Below, one piece after another: positions 46,801-58,076 of a DNA stretch of 64,000 bases. The notes below the pieces were generated by a model, which worked only from the letters and a program-made list of their open reading frames with translations, had not been told where the DNA came from and searched no databases. The DNA is from Isoetes taiwanensis. Lineage: Eukaryota > Streptophyta > Lycopodiopsida > Isoetales > Isoetaceae. Each line of letters opens with the position of its first letter. Position 1 is the first letter of the stretch. The position numbers were made by a program, and so were the translations under genes. The stretch is from NCBI GenBank assembly GCA_021234155.1, contig JAJEKV010000003.1:20504386-20568385 (forward strand), in the 5' to 3' direction.

Positions 46801-49320
46801 CCTGGTCATTCCTTGCTCCTTTTTTTCTCGTTTGCTATGCTAGTATTATTTGTCATGTTTACTTTGATTTCGTTCATCTCCCTGGTCATTACTTGCTCCT
46901 TTTTTTCTCAACTACTTCTTTTCTGCTACTTTGCTCCGTCTAATTCTTTTTTCTCTATTACACCATCCTAGGTAACTCTTAGTTCATATCTCATTTTTAC
47001 GATTTTACACAATGTGCTCTTACTATTCATTGTCCTTACCATATTCACAAATATGTGCTTGCATCTTTGCCATGTTGTCTTTTTGTCGTCCCCAGCAATA
47101 TATCTTGTTTTATATTGACATGGCCAAAGTTATGTGCTTGTGCCAGTCCTGTGCTAATTTTGCACTAGGATCTTATTTAGTTAAAGCCTTGGTGCTAAAT
47201 CCTCTTGTCCTTTGATCCCCTTTGCTGCATAGTTCAGTTTAATCGTTTGATTCACATTCAGTTGCTTATGCCATTTGCCCATTTGCTCCATGTTTGTATT
47301 TTGTTCCATTGGTGTCATTGCTTTGGTGGCTTTGGGCTCAGTTGAGTAGAGTTGTGCTCAATTGTCCTTTCGTTCGGGGTGTTCTATAGTTCCATTGATG
47401 TCATTGTTTTAGTTGCTACATATTCTTATCAATTTTCTTTGTCACATTAGTCCTATATTCTTATCATTTCTCTTCGTTACATTGGTCCCATTGGTCCGGT
47501 ATTCTTATCGTTTTTCTTCGTTACATTGGACCTATCTATTTTTTGATTCATTAGTTCCAATTTTTAATCAATAGCCTCGGCTCCTTTACCCATTAGTTCC
47601 ATTTTGGTTCAAGTGCTATTTGCAAGTTGTTGTCATGCTTTGACTTTGTTTGGTGCTTTATTCACATACCTAGGCCATCTAGATCTTCGATGGTTCGCTC
47701 TTTTATATGCTCATTACATATTTGCATGGGTTGTTCATGGTACCCACTTTTCATGGCTCATTTGATTCGATCCATGTATCTGATACCTGAATGTTTTCCA
47801 TTGAGTTTCTCCATAATGTCGCACATTGCTATATTTTATGCTTCTTATTCTAGACCATGCTTGTGCTTTGTTTTGTCGTACGCATAGGATGTAAGGTACA
47901 TCCGTTCCATCCATTCTTTAGGTAAGTGCACACTCCTTTTCAATTAGTTTTGAATTTCTCTTGTCGATGTCTTTGGGGGCGTATATTTTCTCTCTATCAA
48001 ATTTTCTCAGATTTTTCATGGATGCCTTTGAGTGCCTATTAGGCATCTGCAGTATGTCACCTTAGTTGCTTTGAATTCCTATTCTTTCCTTCTCCTCAAT
48101 AGGTTCACGTCGTATTTCTATAGATATCTCATAACATGTCTTGCCTTCATATCAGTTTTATGGTGTTGCCTTTTTCTTTACTTAGATTTTCTAATTTGCC
48201 CACAATTTTTTTCCTCTTCAATGGCTTAGTGACAGGCTTTATGCCCCCTGTAACATATATGTATCTATCTATTTATCTATCTTTCCTGATTTTGTTCGGA
48301 GGTGCTCTTGCACGGTACTTGCTTTCCTTGGTTCCCTTTTTTTTTGTGCTATTTGATGCTGATGTTATGGTCATAGCAATTCTTCGATATTGCATACATT
48401 TAATTCTTTCTTCAACTTGCACTATTTTGGTATGTTTGATCTGGGGTTGAACAACATTAGTTAGGGGATTTACCGCTTTGGGGGGTTCTTCTACAATATT
48501 TCAATTTAGTATGCACTCTTGGCGCGTTGAGACATGGATCTTTGGTCACCTTAATTGTATAACTTTATTTGTTCTATTTGTTATGTTGTTTCTCTTGTTG
48601 GCATTGCCCCTTTTGTTGGTCCCTTAATTTCAGTTCTCATCGTTCATCTTGTAGGTTCCATCTGCTTCCTCACGAACTAGTTGTGTGTTCATGTGTTCAT
48701 TTGCTCAACTTGCACCTACTGTTCCCATTTCTTTCCACCCTATTTGTTAGCCTCGTAAACCCCTTTTTTTGGCTTGTCGACTTTTAAGCAATCGGTTATT
48801 CATTTTCATTCTTTGCTCTATGTCACACCCATTCTTATCTATGTTTACTTCATTTGCCTTTTTGGGTCCTTCCCGTCTTTTCTTCCAATACTCTTATCTT
48901 TGGGCTCTTTCTCCTTTTTTGCTTTTATACTATTTGCATCCTCACAAGCTTGATACTGGTGTTCTCGTGCTCTTTTGCTTCATTTGCGCCTTTTTGTTCT
49001 CGTCCCGTTTGGCCATTAACCCTTTAGTGTTTTGAGTCTCATTCACCATGCTAGTCCCAGCTTTCTCATTTGCTCTCATTTGCTATCCCATTTTTCCTTT
49101 CTCTTTTCTCTCATCTAATATCTTTTCTTTCCATCAAACTCCCGATCTAGTTTATGTATTTTAAGCATCCCCATTGTTTCCTATGTTTCATAGGACATTT
49201 CTGCACTCTGTCCTCAATAAATCTACTTCATGTTTCTTGAGATTTCTCATAGCTTGTCTTGCCTTTAGTATCACTTTATTATGGCACCTCATATTGTCTT
49301 ACTTTTCTCATACGCATATT
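46801..49320. other. Pyrimidine-rich spacer
   Basis: The plus strand is strongly T- and C-rich over about 2.5 kb without a supported gene. Local duplications include TTGCTCCTTTTTTTCTC (about 46814 and 46898) and TATTCTTATC...TTACATTGG (three times at about 47420-47530). Confidence 0.6.
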
Positions 49321-49500
49321 ATCCCATCGATCCGAGACATCGGATCGCCATTCTAGAATGGGACGAGCATACATGTTTTGCATGCATGCGGGTGGCGCAT
49401 GCCCGTTCTGGTTGGGAGTTCGCTATTTTAGGCGCGTTTCTGCTTCGACTTCTCATCGGCGCTTCCTCTTCTCTCTCAGCAGTATCTTATTCTCTTTGAA
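49321..49500 (+). repeat. Structured repeat family, copy B1 (5' part only)
   Basis: Starts CCCATCGATCCGAGACATCG with the hairpin CGATCCGA-GACA-TCGGATCG and runs to CAGCAGTATCTTATTCTCTT. It is near-identical to the start of copy B2 at 49683, 363 bp away, but then diverges. Confidence 0.85.
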
Positions 49501-49682
49501 TTGTTTCCAGGCAGGGGAGGGGCTTCTTCCTGCCTGGTTTGGCCAATTTGGCGTTTCTTTCTTGCTGTCCTTTCTCGGCCTTTAGCCTTCATCCTGTGAC
49601 CTTCGTCCTCGATCCTAGTTTGTTAAGGAAGTCCTTTGGTATTCGGGCGGTTTGTTGGTTTCATGCGAGTTCCATTCTAGAA

Positions 49683-50275
49683 TCCCATCGATCCGAGACA
49701 TCGGATCGCCATTCTAGAATGGGACGAGCATACATGTTTTGCATGCATGCGGTGGCGCATGCCCGTTCAGTTGGGAGTTCGCTATTTTTAGGCGGCGTTT
49801 ACGCCCGACTTCTCATCGGGGCTTCCTCTTCTCTCGGCCAGTACCTTATTCTCTTTGAACCCACCCTCCCCCTTCTTTGTTATTGTATTTTTATCGCGTG
49901 GCACGCGCGTAATCAGCCCCTCCACTCTGGGAGGTTTGTTTTGTCTTGTTGTTTTGTTGGTGATGTGCAGGTACAGGTTAGCGAGCGGCATCTGTTTCGA
50001 CTTTTCCATTCGTGGGTTTTGGGAGCGATTTTTATGCCTTACGTTTGTCCAAGCCCCTTGCCGAAGGCTTATCACTAGGGTTTTTCCTCGAAAACCCGAA
50101 AGGGCGGGGTTTTTTAATCCCGGTGATAAGCTTTCGGCAGGTACACTACCAGTCTCTATTAGCATTGTATTTTGTTGGGGTCCAAATGATATAATTGGAT
50201 TTTCCCTTTATTTTTTATGGGTAGTTCGCATGTGTGCGGCTACCCACTATCCACCATTGTAGAAAATCACATATT
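49683..50275 (+). repeat. Structured repeat family, copy B2 (long copy)
   Basis: Colinear with copy A (28970-29571). It has the 5' hairpin, a C-rich tract and a single CGCGTGGCACGCG module with its CCTCC...GGAGG stem. GTTGGTGATGTGCAGGTA follows. The long hairpin has arms 50060-50075 and 50123-50138. GGGGTCCAAATGATATAATT is next, then a terminal hairpin GGGTAG...CTACCC (about 50219-50246) ending in CATTGTAGAAAA. No open frame spans it. Confidence 0.85.
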
Positions 50276-51523
50276 ATTGTTGCCTTGGGTACATTTGGTG
50301 GTTGTCACATTTTGTTGTTTTGGTCTGCTTTTGTAGTTACTTCATTTTTTGAGTTGTCCCACATTCCAATGTTCCTTTTTGCTTCGTTTCATTTCTTCCA
50401 ACCGATTTTCTCTTTTTAACCTATCTCAACTCCTTTTTTTTGCTTTCCTCTTAGTCTCTCTGGCCATTCCAGTTTGACGCATTGAATAAATTACTACTCC
50501 TATATTTTAGTGTAGCCAAAATAGGTTTAGCTAAACTATCTTCAAATTGAGGCTAGAAGTTTCTAACACTTGGCTAAACTGAATGGTTTTTCTCCATAAC
50601 AGTTTCTTGCTTTTGGCTAAACTTTCACAAAATGGAAAGGCAAATATTAGCCATCACGATATAGTAATTAAAAAGAAAAATCCAAGCATTTTGGCAAAGA
50701 CATTGAATTTATTGTAAATACATAAATCAAGATACAAACATACATGAACATGTTAAAAAACCTAAAAAAAAAGGGACTACATTGTTTCTTTTCCTCTAAT
50801 GCTTCAACTTTGTACTTGGAACAAGAAAGAAAGTGGAAAAAGAAAAGAAAAATATAAACCCTATTTGAAATTTCTTAAAGTTAGTATATACATTGGTGTT
50901 GAATTTTAAGCTAATCTATCCATTTTTCCAAGCCCACTTTATCTTAGGTTTAGCTAATCGATGTCTTGATGGATATGTTTGGAGGTAAAGGTTTGGCTAT
51001 TCAACCTCAAAACTCACTTGGACGGCAAAAAAATTGGGCTAAAATTTTCCTTTTTTTTTGGCATTTTTACCATTTACTTTAGCCATTTTTCTTGGCAAAA
51101 CTGCTACAAAATAGCCATTTGGCTAAGTTTAGCCGTTATTTTATTCCATGGTTTGACGTAATACATCATTGTTCTATCTCATCCCTTGCTTGACTATCCT
51201 CTTTGACCCCAATAACTCCTTTGCCTAATGCCCTTCCTGTCTTACTTTGACCGAAAGAGGAAGACTAGTGTTGACTTTTTTAAGCATTTTTAATCTTGAT
51301 GAATTGTTGTCCTTATTACCTTTCCTATTCTATTCTATTCTATTCTATTCCTTAATGTATTTAACTTTTCTTTTTCCTTTTTAGATCCACCCTACCTATT
51401 CTTCTACATCATCTTCCTTTTGTGCTTATACTGACTTGATATCCCTGTCTCATCACCCTAGGCTTTGAAATGGAAGTTCTCTTTTGATCGGCCGGTTTTT
51501 CCCCTCCAGACGAGTCTCTCACC
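50276..51523. other. Spacer with dense TTTAGCC/GGCTAAA words
   Basis: From about 50500 to 51150 the words GGCTAAA, TTTAGCC, TTAGCTAAAC and ATTTGGC recur on both strands, denser at the two ends, as in a decayed MITE. Clean terminal repeats cannot be set by eye. A TATTC microsatellite lies at about 51325-51350. Confidence 0.4.
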
Positions 51524-51880
51524 AAAATGCATGCGATTCGACACCGTCGGATCGCCATTTTGGGGAGAGACGAGGCTATATATACGTTGTTAGGCTCTTT
51601 CTCCATTATCGGCGTCTTCTCACAGCAGTTTTTTGGGTCTTAGTTCCCTCCCTCCCCACCCTAAGTTGTGTACCTTCATGTTTTTTCATTTTGATTTGTG
51701 ATTCCGTATCGCGTGGCTCGCGTGACCAGCCCCTCTGTATTGGAAAGGTTTTGTTGTTTTAAGATATAATATGATATCGCGTGGCTCGCGTGACCAGCCC
51801 CTTCTCTTATTGGAGGATTGTGATTTGTCATGGACCAGCCCCCTTGGGAGGCTTCGCCGAGCCGGCGTGATGGCTTTTAT
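51524..51880 (+). repeat. Structured repeat family, copy C2
   Basis: The first 125 bp (to 51648) repeat copy C1, with TATATATA at 51577-51584. Unlike C1 it continues with the C-rich tract (CCCTCCCTCCCCACCC) and two modules containing ATCGCGTGGCTCGCGTGACC, plus a third weaker GGACCAGCCCC module. It therefore links the promoter-like block to the hairpin modules of copies A and B2. Confidence 0.8.
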
Positions 51881-52053
51881 TTTTTGAGTTAATTGCTTCT
51901 TTTTATGTTGTTTCAGGTCATCTCATCCTATGACGACTTTGTTACGTTACTTTTCTAACGTCTAATGCGTTTTGTTTATTTAAGCACAGTTTCATTAAAT
52001 ATGGACAATACCTTGAATTGTGGACTTTTTATAAAAGAGACGCTTCGATAACA
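51881..52053. other. Spacer
   Basis: AT-rich, nothing recognised. Confidence 0.4.
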
Positions 52054-54724
52054 CTAACATACATCCCCGGCAAGTGCCGCATATGCTTCTGCAACAAGTG
52101 TGGGAATCTTGACAGTGTTTGGTAGCTTCTTCTTATTCGAAGGACTCCAAGCGTAGTCGATACTCTCTATCTCAATGCGGTCACTAGCAGTGGTCGGCCT
52201 CCATCTCTTCTTCCAACAATTGACATAGTTGGTTGGGAACACTGGTTCCTAAGGGACGAGCTCCCACCAAGTGACCTGGATAGTCTCGAAGTTGTCTTTC
52301 TTATCATCCATTTGGGGTTCTTCTGTAGCATACCCTAGCCATGTTGGGCACAAGACATCATCAGGGCGCGCCAATACAAACATGCCCTTCTTCAAATCCT
52401 TGAAAGGATTGAATTCTCGCATGCAGGCTTATCCTTCAATGGACCAACATAAGCAGGAGTGATGGTTGCAATTGGCTCCACCACGGCCACCACCACATCA
52501 GTGCGTCAAGTCTATCTTGCCTAGTCTTGTGCGCCAAAAGTCCTCGTAAGGACCTTCCACGTTGGTGATATTACTCGGATGCTCCAAGAGTCCCATCCAA
52601 TATTCAATTGTCGCCGTAGAATTGTCTTTGTATATTTGGCCGTCTCTCGGTGTGCCCTTCTTGTTCGTCGAGCATGCGACCCAATGGAGGATATGCTTAT
52701 GGATCTTGTTTGAGCTGACCAATGTCTTTCACCGAGCTCTTAGGTGCTAGCATCTTCGGATTTCCGGATGGCATTAGGGGTTTTCCATCCTCTCCTTCTT
52801 TCCACATTCTTATTCCCGGCAGGTAGCCAATCCCACGAGCGTGGGGCCGAGCCTTATGGTACATGACGGGCCGGCCACCATTCATAGCAAACAAAAGGTC
52901 GAGGCTCGGTGTGACTGTCAATCTATCTTCCCCATCGGGGATATACCCTTCTATGAAACCTTTCCAATGCGGAACCTTATGAACAACATATGGCATCGGG
53001 CGTGTTGAGATTGCGTATGAAATTCATACAACAACTTCGGGCATGGTTAGCACCCGGCTTTCTTCAAGGTAGATGAAAAATTTCCAAACATAGCATCTAT
53101 ATCGTCATGTGTATGGCCAGGCATCATAAACCCTAACTCAATCTCCTCGAAAACACCCAGATATACAAGGTATGAAAGATACGAGAATACATACCTATTT
53201 TTGTTTTGTGGGATGCATTGTCTAGTTGCAACAAACAATTTTGCGAGGGAGACGCTTCAATGAGGGTCCCTCGGGTTGAGGGATGGCAACGGGATGCTCT
53301 TCCCAGACAGCGACAACTTGGACGCTAGCGCAGTGGTGTCACGTAAGGCCCTGGCCCAATCTGGGACTGATGGATCAGACAGTGCAAGATGGCCTCCTAC
53401 AAACTCATTAGGCAGCTCCAACCTTTTCAAAATACTATTCAAAGAACCTACATGGAAGTTGGAGTCGTCTGACCACAGATCCAAAGCAAAATTTCCATAG
53501 CACCCTCTCCCATGGCCGTGGGTAAGTGCACCTGTCAATGAAGTCTTTAGCTTATCTAGTCTCCAAAGGGACTTCACGGAATCGAACAACTTTGGAATCA
53601 TAGTCTTTGCCTGATCCATTTTGTCGTGAATGATACATACAAAGTCTCGAGGATGCCTGTGGGATAACAGTCTCCATGACCCGATCTTGGGTGCGACATG
53701 ATTTCTTTGCTCTAGTCTATGTGCCCTTCTCTCGATCATGCAATATTCTCCTCTCGGCCTCATCCTTGGTCTTCAGCAGCCTTCGATGCGGATAACCCGC
53801 AAGTGTCACACTTGGAGAATGCATTCTTCTTAGCAATACTTGACGTCCTTGAAGCTACGTCTCCCGCCCTATGAAATCCGGCCGGAGATACCTTCTTGCT
53901 GCGGAGAGCCATCACTTGGCGTTGACCTCTTCGAGAATGCATGTCTTCGTAAACATAGCAGGCAACTTCCTCACGTTTTCTCGAATCCCATCATCATTCC
54001 TCCTGCTACGGTGAGGTAAAGACTCACAATTTTCCTTCACAAACATGGAAAAAACAGCCTCTGAGGCCAAGGTGGCCGCACGTGCTTTCATAGTGCCTGA
54101 ATTGCCATGCTCGGCCTTTCGAGCACCGGAGCGGAATTCTGCCTTCCACGCCCGGATACCCGACTTTGAAATCCCAAGACCAAGGTACCAAGCCCTCTCA
54201 CAGACACTGATGCCTTGCAAGACTAGTCGATGAACCCTTCTACCCTTCATATTGTTGCCTAACATGTCATACACAAAAGTGGTCCTGTCACTCGATTTCA
54301 TGGCAAAGAAATCCTTTCGCATGTTTATAGCTTGATCCCTACTGAATTTCTCACAACATCTCTGTTTGCAACACATGGTCTTCCTATACCTCAAGATGGC
54401 TTCATTGGTTGTTAGCCGATCTATCTTTGGAGGCTTTGATGCTTTCTTTGGCCGACGAGAATGGAAGGTGTATTTACGCTTCTCGTACTGCGGATGCTTC
54501 TGAATCTCCGAGCTGCCCTGGCTCGACGTCGTATCATGCTGTTCCACTGGCGCTGCACTTAAAATTTCCGACACCTTCACCCCACAAACCCTAACTAGAT
54601 CATTATTCCACCTCAAAAGCATGCCCGCTTTAGGTATTGTCAAACATGCCGGACACCGGAAGTTCACCTCTGTCGGAGGGGGAAAGCCTTCAGTAACAGA
54701 CACCCCTACGGTCTTCATACCCAA
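52054..54724 (-). pseudogene. DUF7869-like transposon-encoded protein, broken
   Basis: Successive minus-strand frames (54724-53912, 53942-53760, 53763-53257, 53238-53047, 52996-52697, 52722-52498, 52242-52054) carry one protein in order. The N-terminal part has a Cys pair region (CCKQRCCEKF), GRRVHRLVLQGISVCERAWY and KAEHGNSG. Next come FSKCDTCG, HDKMDQAKTMIP, ALTHGHGRGCYGNFALD, then NKNRYVFSYLSYLVYLGVFEE and PGHTHDDIDAMF. The HDKMDQ and GHTHxDID blocks are hallmarks, as I recall them, of a large uncharacterised family with scattered acidic residues suggesting an RNase H-like nuclease. Frame changes and stops could include introns, but several look like lesions. Assignment is from memory of the pattern. 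Confidence 0.6.
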
Positions 54725-54929
54725 GAACTGGTCACATACTGCATCGTGCGGACCCGATTGAAGGATATAAATCCCTTCATTTGCGGGGATGGCAAAGACA
54801 AGAGTGATAAATTTCGCGGTGGGGTCTCCGTGAGTGTGTACCTAGTTAGCGACATGGTGTCTCACATTGCTTCCCCTCATTTGTCTTTTTGATGCCGACG
54901 GCACGCCCACGACATCGGAGTCATGAACA

Positions 54930-55184
54930 TCACTTTCCCTTCGTGAGAATGAAGGAACCCAATGCCTCACCTAAGGTACTTGCTTCTGGAGTAGGCCAAG
55001 AGAGAACATGATGCCCCTCAAACACAGCTAGAACACCCACACTCACAAGTCCATCTGGGATGTCTTTAAAGTGGCATCTCTCCCTAGCTCCCATGGTCCC
55101 TTTGCCAACTGCCCGACCATCTTTGAATAGGTACACCTCCGCAAAAAAAAAATGAATGGGTTCAAGAGCAAAGTTACAGCACAT
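54930..55184 (-). CDS. Possible TE-associated domain (DUF8039-like)
   Basis: An 84-codon frame with VYLFKDGRAVGKGTM...DIPDGLVSVGVLAVFE...LGEALGSFI. The pattern VGKGT, P-G-hydrophobic-V-V and LGEA-G-FI resembles a short domain found at the end of plant CACTA-type transposon proteins. It lies upstream of, and in the same direction as, the DUF7869-like gene, so it could be an exon of it. The match is weak and from memory. Confidence 0.3.
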   Translation of the reverse strand: MCCNFALEPIHFFFAEVYLFKDGRAVGKGTMGARERCHFKDIPDGLVSVGVLAVFEGHHVLSWPTPEASTLGEALGSFILTKGK

Positions 55185-55198
55185 GCTCCTTAGATGGT

Positions 55199-56035
55199 GA
55201 AATTGGGCGGGCGCCCAATTTTCTCCCTGTTGTTACGTAAATTGGAAAGGTGAAATTGGGCACCCGCCCTATTTCCTCCCTGTTGCAGTGTTTCTTAGCT
55301 GCTCAAATTGGGCGAGCGCCCAATTTGCTCCCTCGGGTCTAGTAATCTCAGGAGTTGAAATTGGGCGTACCAATTTCCCTCCCCTGATGCGGTGTTTTTA
55401 GTTTGGTCAAATTGGGCGAGCGCCCAATTTGCTCCCTGGTCTAGTAACTTTGAGAAGTTGAAATTGGGCAGCCGCCCAATTTCCACCCTGTTGCAGTGTT
55501 TCTTAGCTGCTGAAATTGGGCGAGCGCCCAATTTGCTCCCTGGTATAGTAACTTTGAGGAGTTGAAATTGGGCACCCGCCCTATTTCCACCCCTCTAAGT
55601 TGTTTCTTTCTTGAAATTGGGCGAATACCAATTTGCTCCCTGGTATAGTAACTTTGAGGAGTTGAAATTGGGCAGCCAATTTCCCCCTCTGATGTTTCTA
55701 GTTTGAAATTGGGCGAGCCCAATTTGCTCCTCGGGCCTAGTAACTTTGAGGAGTTGAAATTGGGCACCCGCCCTATTTCCACCCTGTTGCAGTGTTTCTT
55801 AGCCTCTGAAATTGGGCGAGCGCCCAATTTGCTCCCTGGTATAGTAACTTTGAGGAGTTGAAATTGGGCAGCCGCCCAATTTCCTCCCCTCGCTTGATTT
55901 CTTAGGCTGAAATTGGGAAGCCCAATTTGCTCCCCGGTCTAGTAACTTTGAGGAGTTGAAATTTAACACCGCCCAATTTCCTCCCTGTTGCAGTGCTTCT
56001 TAGCTGCTAAAATTGGCTCCCTGGTCTAGTAATCT
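55199..56035. repeat. Palindrome array 1, ~52-bp spacing
   Basis: About 16 cores of the type AAATTGGG-centre-CCCAATTT, spaced close to 52 bp (for example 55408, 55460, 55512, 55564, 55613, 55664). Two spacer types alternate, one with CTCCCTGGTCTAGTAACTTT and one with CCACCCTGTTGCAGTGTTTC, giving a dimer of about 104 bp. Core centres vary (GCGAGCGC, GCAGCCGC, GCACCCGC, AG) while the arms persist. Open frames across it are by-products of the repeat. Confidence 0.95.
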
Positions 56036-57130
56036 TGAGGTGCTATACATAAATGAAACATAGCCACTCTTTCTAAGGCAGGCACCCAGGAATGATACAT
56101 ATTCAGGAGGTCTATCCGCCCATTTGGCACCCATTTGGCCCTGCTTCCATGCTACCCGAGATAGAATATAGAGGGGACCGAACATACATCTCTCAAAATT
56201 ATCTTTTTATCTGTCGAATCTTATCATCAATAATGTTCTATACCAATCCAGGCAAAGAATGAACGTGATATACCGAAAAGAAACCTACCTTTGGTGAATC
56301 ATGACGCCATCCAATGAAGAAGTTCTTTGCCCAAGAATGTGAGAGAACGAAATGGCTTAGTCGCCCCGCTTCCTCGAGAGTATTTCAAAAATCAATTCTC
56401 CCACCATAGTTCAATATATATTCAAATTCAAATTCAAATGCAGGCGGGACGTAAATCAAATATTGGTGGGGCCCTAATTTGAAATTGAAAATGTACCAGG
56501 CGGACCGTACTATAAATTTGAAATTGGGCGGGCGTCGTGAGAATTCAAAATTTAAAATTTAAATTTCAATACGTGTATGTCAATTTAAAAAAAGCGCATT
56601 TACTTTTTCGGGCACATTTATTGCAAAGCTGTCTATTTTTATTGTTCTGTCCTTTGGTCCATATTTACTTAAAAGCGTCTATTTTTAGGGTCTTCTTTTG
56701 CATGGCCGCCACTTGTCACTCATCGGTTAAACCTAACCGCCCATTCCTTTTCGTGATTAGGCATTCTTTGAGCCTGTTCATATCGATTTCTTGAGCTACC
56801 GACCTGAGAGCATCCAGCGCCTATCGTGTTCACTGCTTGATTTCTTCCAAGCGCTTACTCCAAGCATCCAGCGCCTATCGTTTTCAAAGTGATTTCTTCC
56901 AAAGCCGACCGCTAGCTTTCCAGTGCCTTTGCTTTCATGGAAAGTCGACCAGGTGAAGGGAGGAAAAGGTCTTCGCTCTTTTCTTCAACTTCAGTTCTTT
57001 ACATTAGTGCGGGGAGATAAGCCAGCGGCCTTAAGGAGTCCACCCAATCATATATGCCGCACCTCTCTGCGCTTGGTTGTCACTTTGTACCTCGTGGTTG
57101 TCTCCCTCCGCACCCAATAACCCTTTGGCG
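56036..57130. other. Spacer between arrays 1 and 2
   Basis: No gene is supported. A half palindrome, GAAATTGGGCGGGCG, occurs at about 56520. GCATCCAGCGCCTATCGT occurs at about 56810 and 56868, each followed by TTGATTTCTTCCAA-like sequence. Confidence 0.5.
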
Positions 57131-57139
57131 TTGGATCAT

Positions 57140-57895
57140 TCTAATTACCACGTAGGGCCCAATTTGTCTCCTCTTGGCTTCATAAGTCCCTTGGATCAGC
57201 AAATCGGCGGTGAGCCCAAATCTATCAAAGCTCTAAACCTTCTTCTTTGCTTTCTAACCTCCCAAATTTGGGGCAAATTGGTAGCCCATTTGTCCGCTTC
57301 TTGCTTTTGTAAGTCATTTGGAGGTCTCTCTTCTAGGTAACCTCATGTCTTTTTGTAAATTGGTGGGAGCCCAATTTGGGACCCTCGGCCTCTCTCTTCT
57401 TGTAACCTCCTGCGCTCACGGCAAATTGGGGCGGGCACCCAATTTTGGACCCTCGGGGCTTCTCTCTTCTTGTAATCTCCTCTGCCTGCAAATTGGGAGC
57501 CCAATTTGGGACCCTCTGGCCTCTCTCTTCTTGTAACCTCCTCTGCTCTGGCAAATTTTGCCCAATTTTGGACCCTCAGCTTCTCTCTTCTTGTAATCTC
57601 CTACCTCTGCAAATTGGGCGGGCACCCAATTTGGGACCCTCACAGCCTCTCTCTTCTTGTAACCTCCTGCCTTTCGGCAAATTGGTAGGGTGCCCAATTT
57701 GGGACCCCTCAGCCTCTCTCTTCTTGTAACCTCCTCTGCTCACGGCAAATTGGTAGGCGCCCAATTTGGGACCCTGAGGCTTCTCTCTTCTTGTAATCTC
57801 CTGCTCTTTCACGCAAATTTGGAAGCCCAATTTGGGACCTCTTGCAATCTTTGGTTAGTCTTGTAATCTCCTCTGCTCTGGCAAATTGCTCTTTT
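57140..57895. repeat. Palindrome array 2, ~67-bp spacing
   Basis: Nine clear cores start at 57357, 57423, 57490, 57553, 57611, 57679, 57747, 57815 and 57883, with weaker ones from about 57140. Spacers contain GGGACCCTC...TCTCTCTTCTTGTAA and CTCCT, unrelated to array 1. Cores are AAATTGGG-GCGGGCA-CCCAATTT and shorter versions. Confidence 0.93.
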
Positions 57896-57949
57896 AATTC
57901 TTTGACACACCACTAATGGGATTCATGAATGATGTTATGCACAGCACCC

Positions 57950-58076
57950 ATGGCAAGAACTAAACAAACCGCGACGTGCACCGTGATCCGCCCTCCGTTC
58001 CGCAGGCATTTCATTTGCCGCAAACAAAGGAAGCGAGGCGGAATTCAGTTCAATGGTATTGAAGTCGCCCCGAACT
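57950..58076 (+). pseudogene. Histone H3-tail-like reading frame, decayed
   Basis: An ATG at 57950 opens MARTKQTA, identical to the first eight residues (with Met) of histone H3. It continues TCTVIRPPFRRHF, in which the spacing of basic residues hints at an eroded H3-like tail. The frame ends soon after, and no histone fold follows. It could be a transposon protein with an H3-like start or a chance match. Confidence 0.4.

Noticed and set aside
55295-55827. Repetitive proteins predicted across the palindrome arrays
   Set aside because: The frames are open only because the repeat unit lacks stops. They change frame with each indel and have no independent coding signal.
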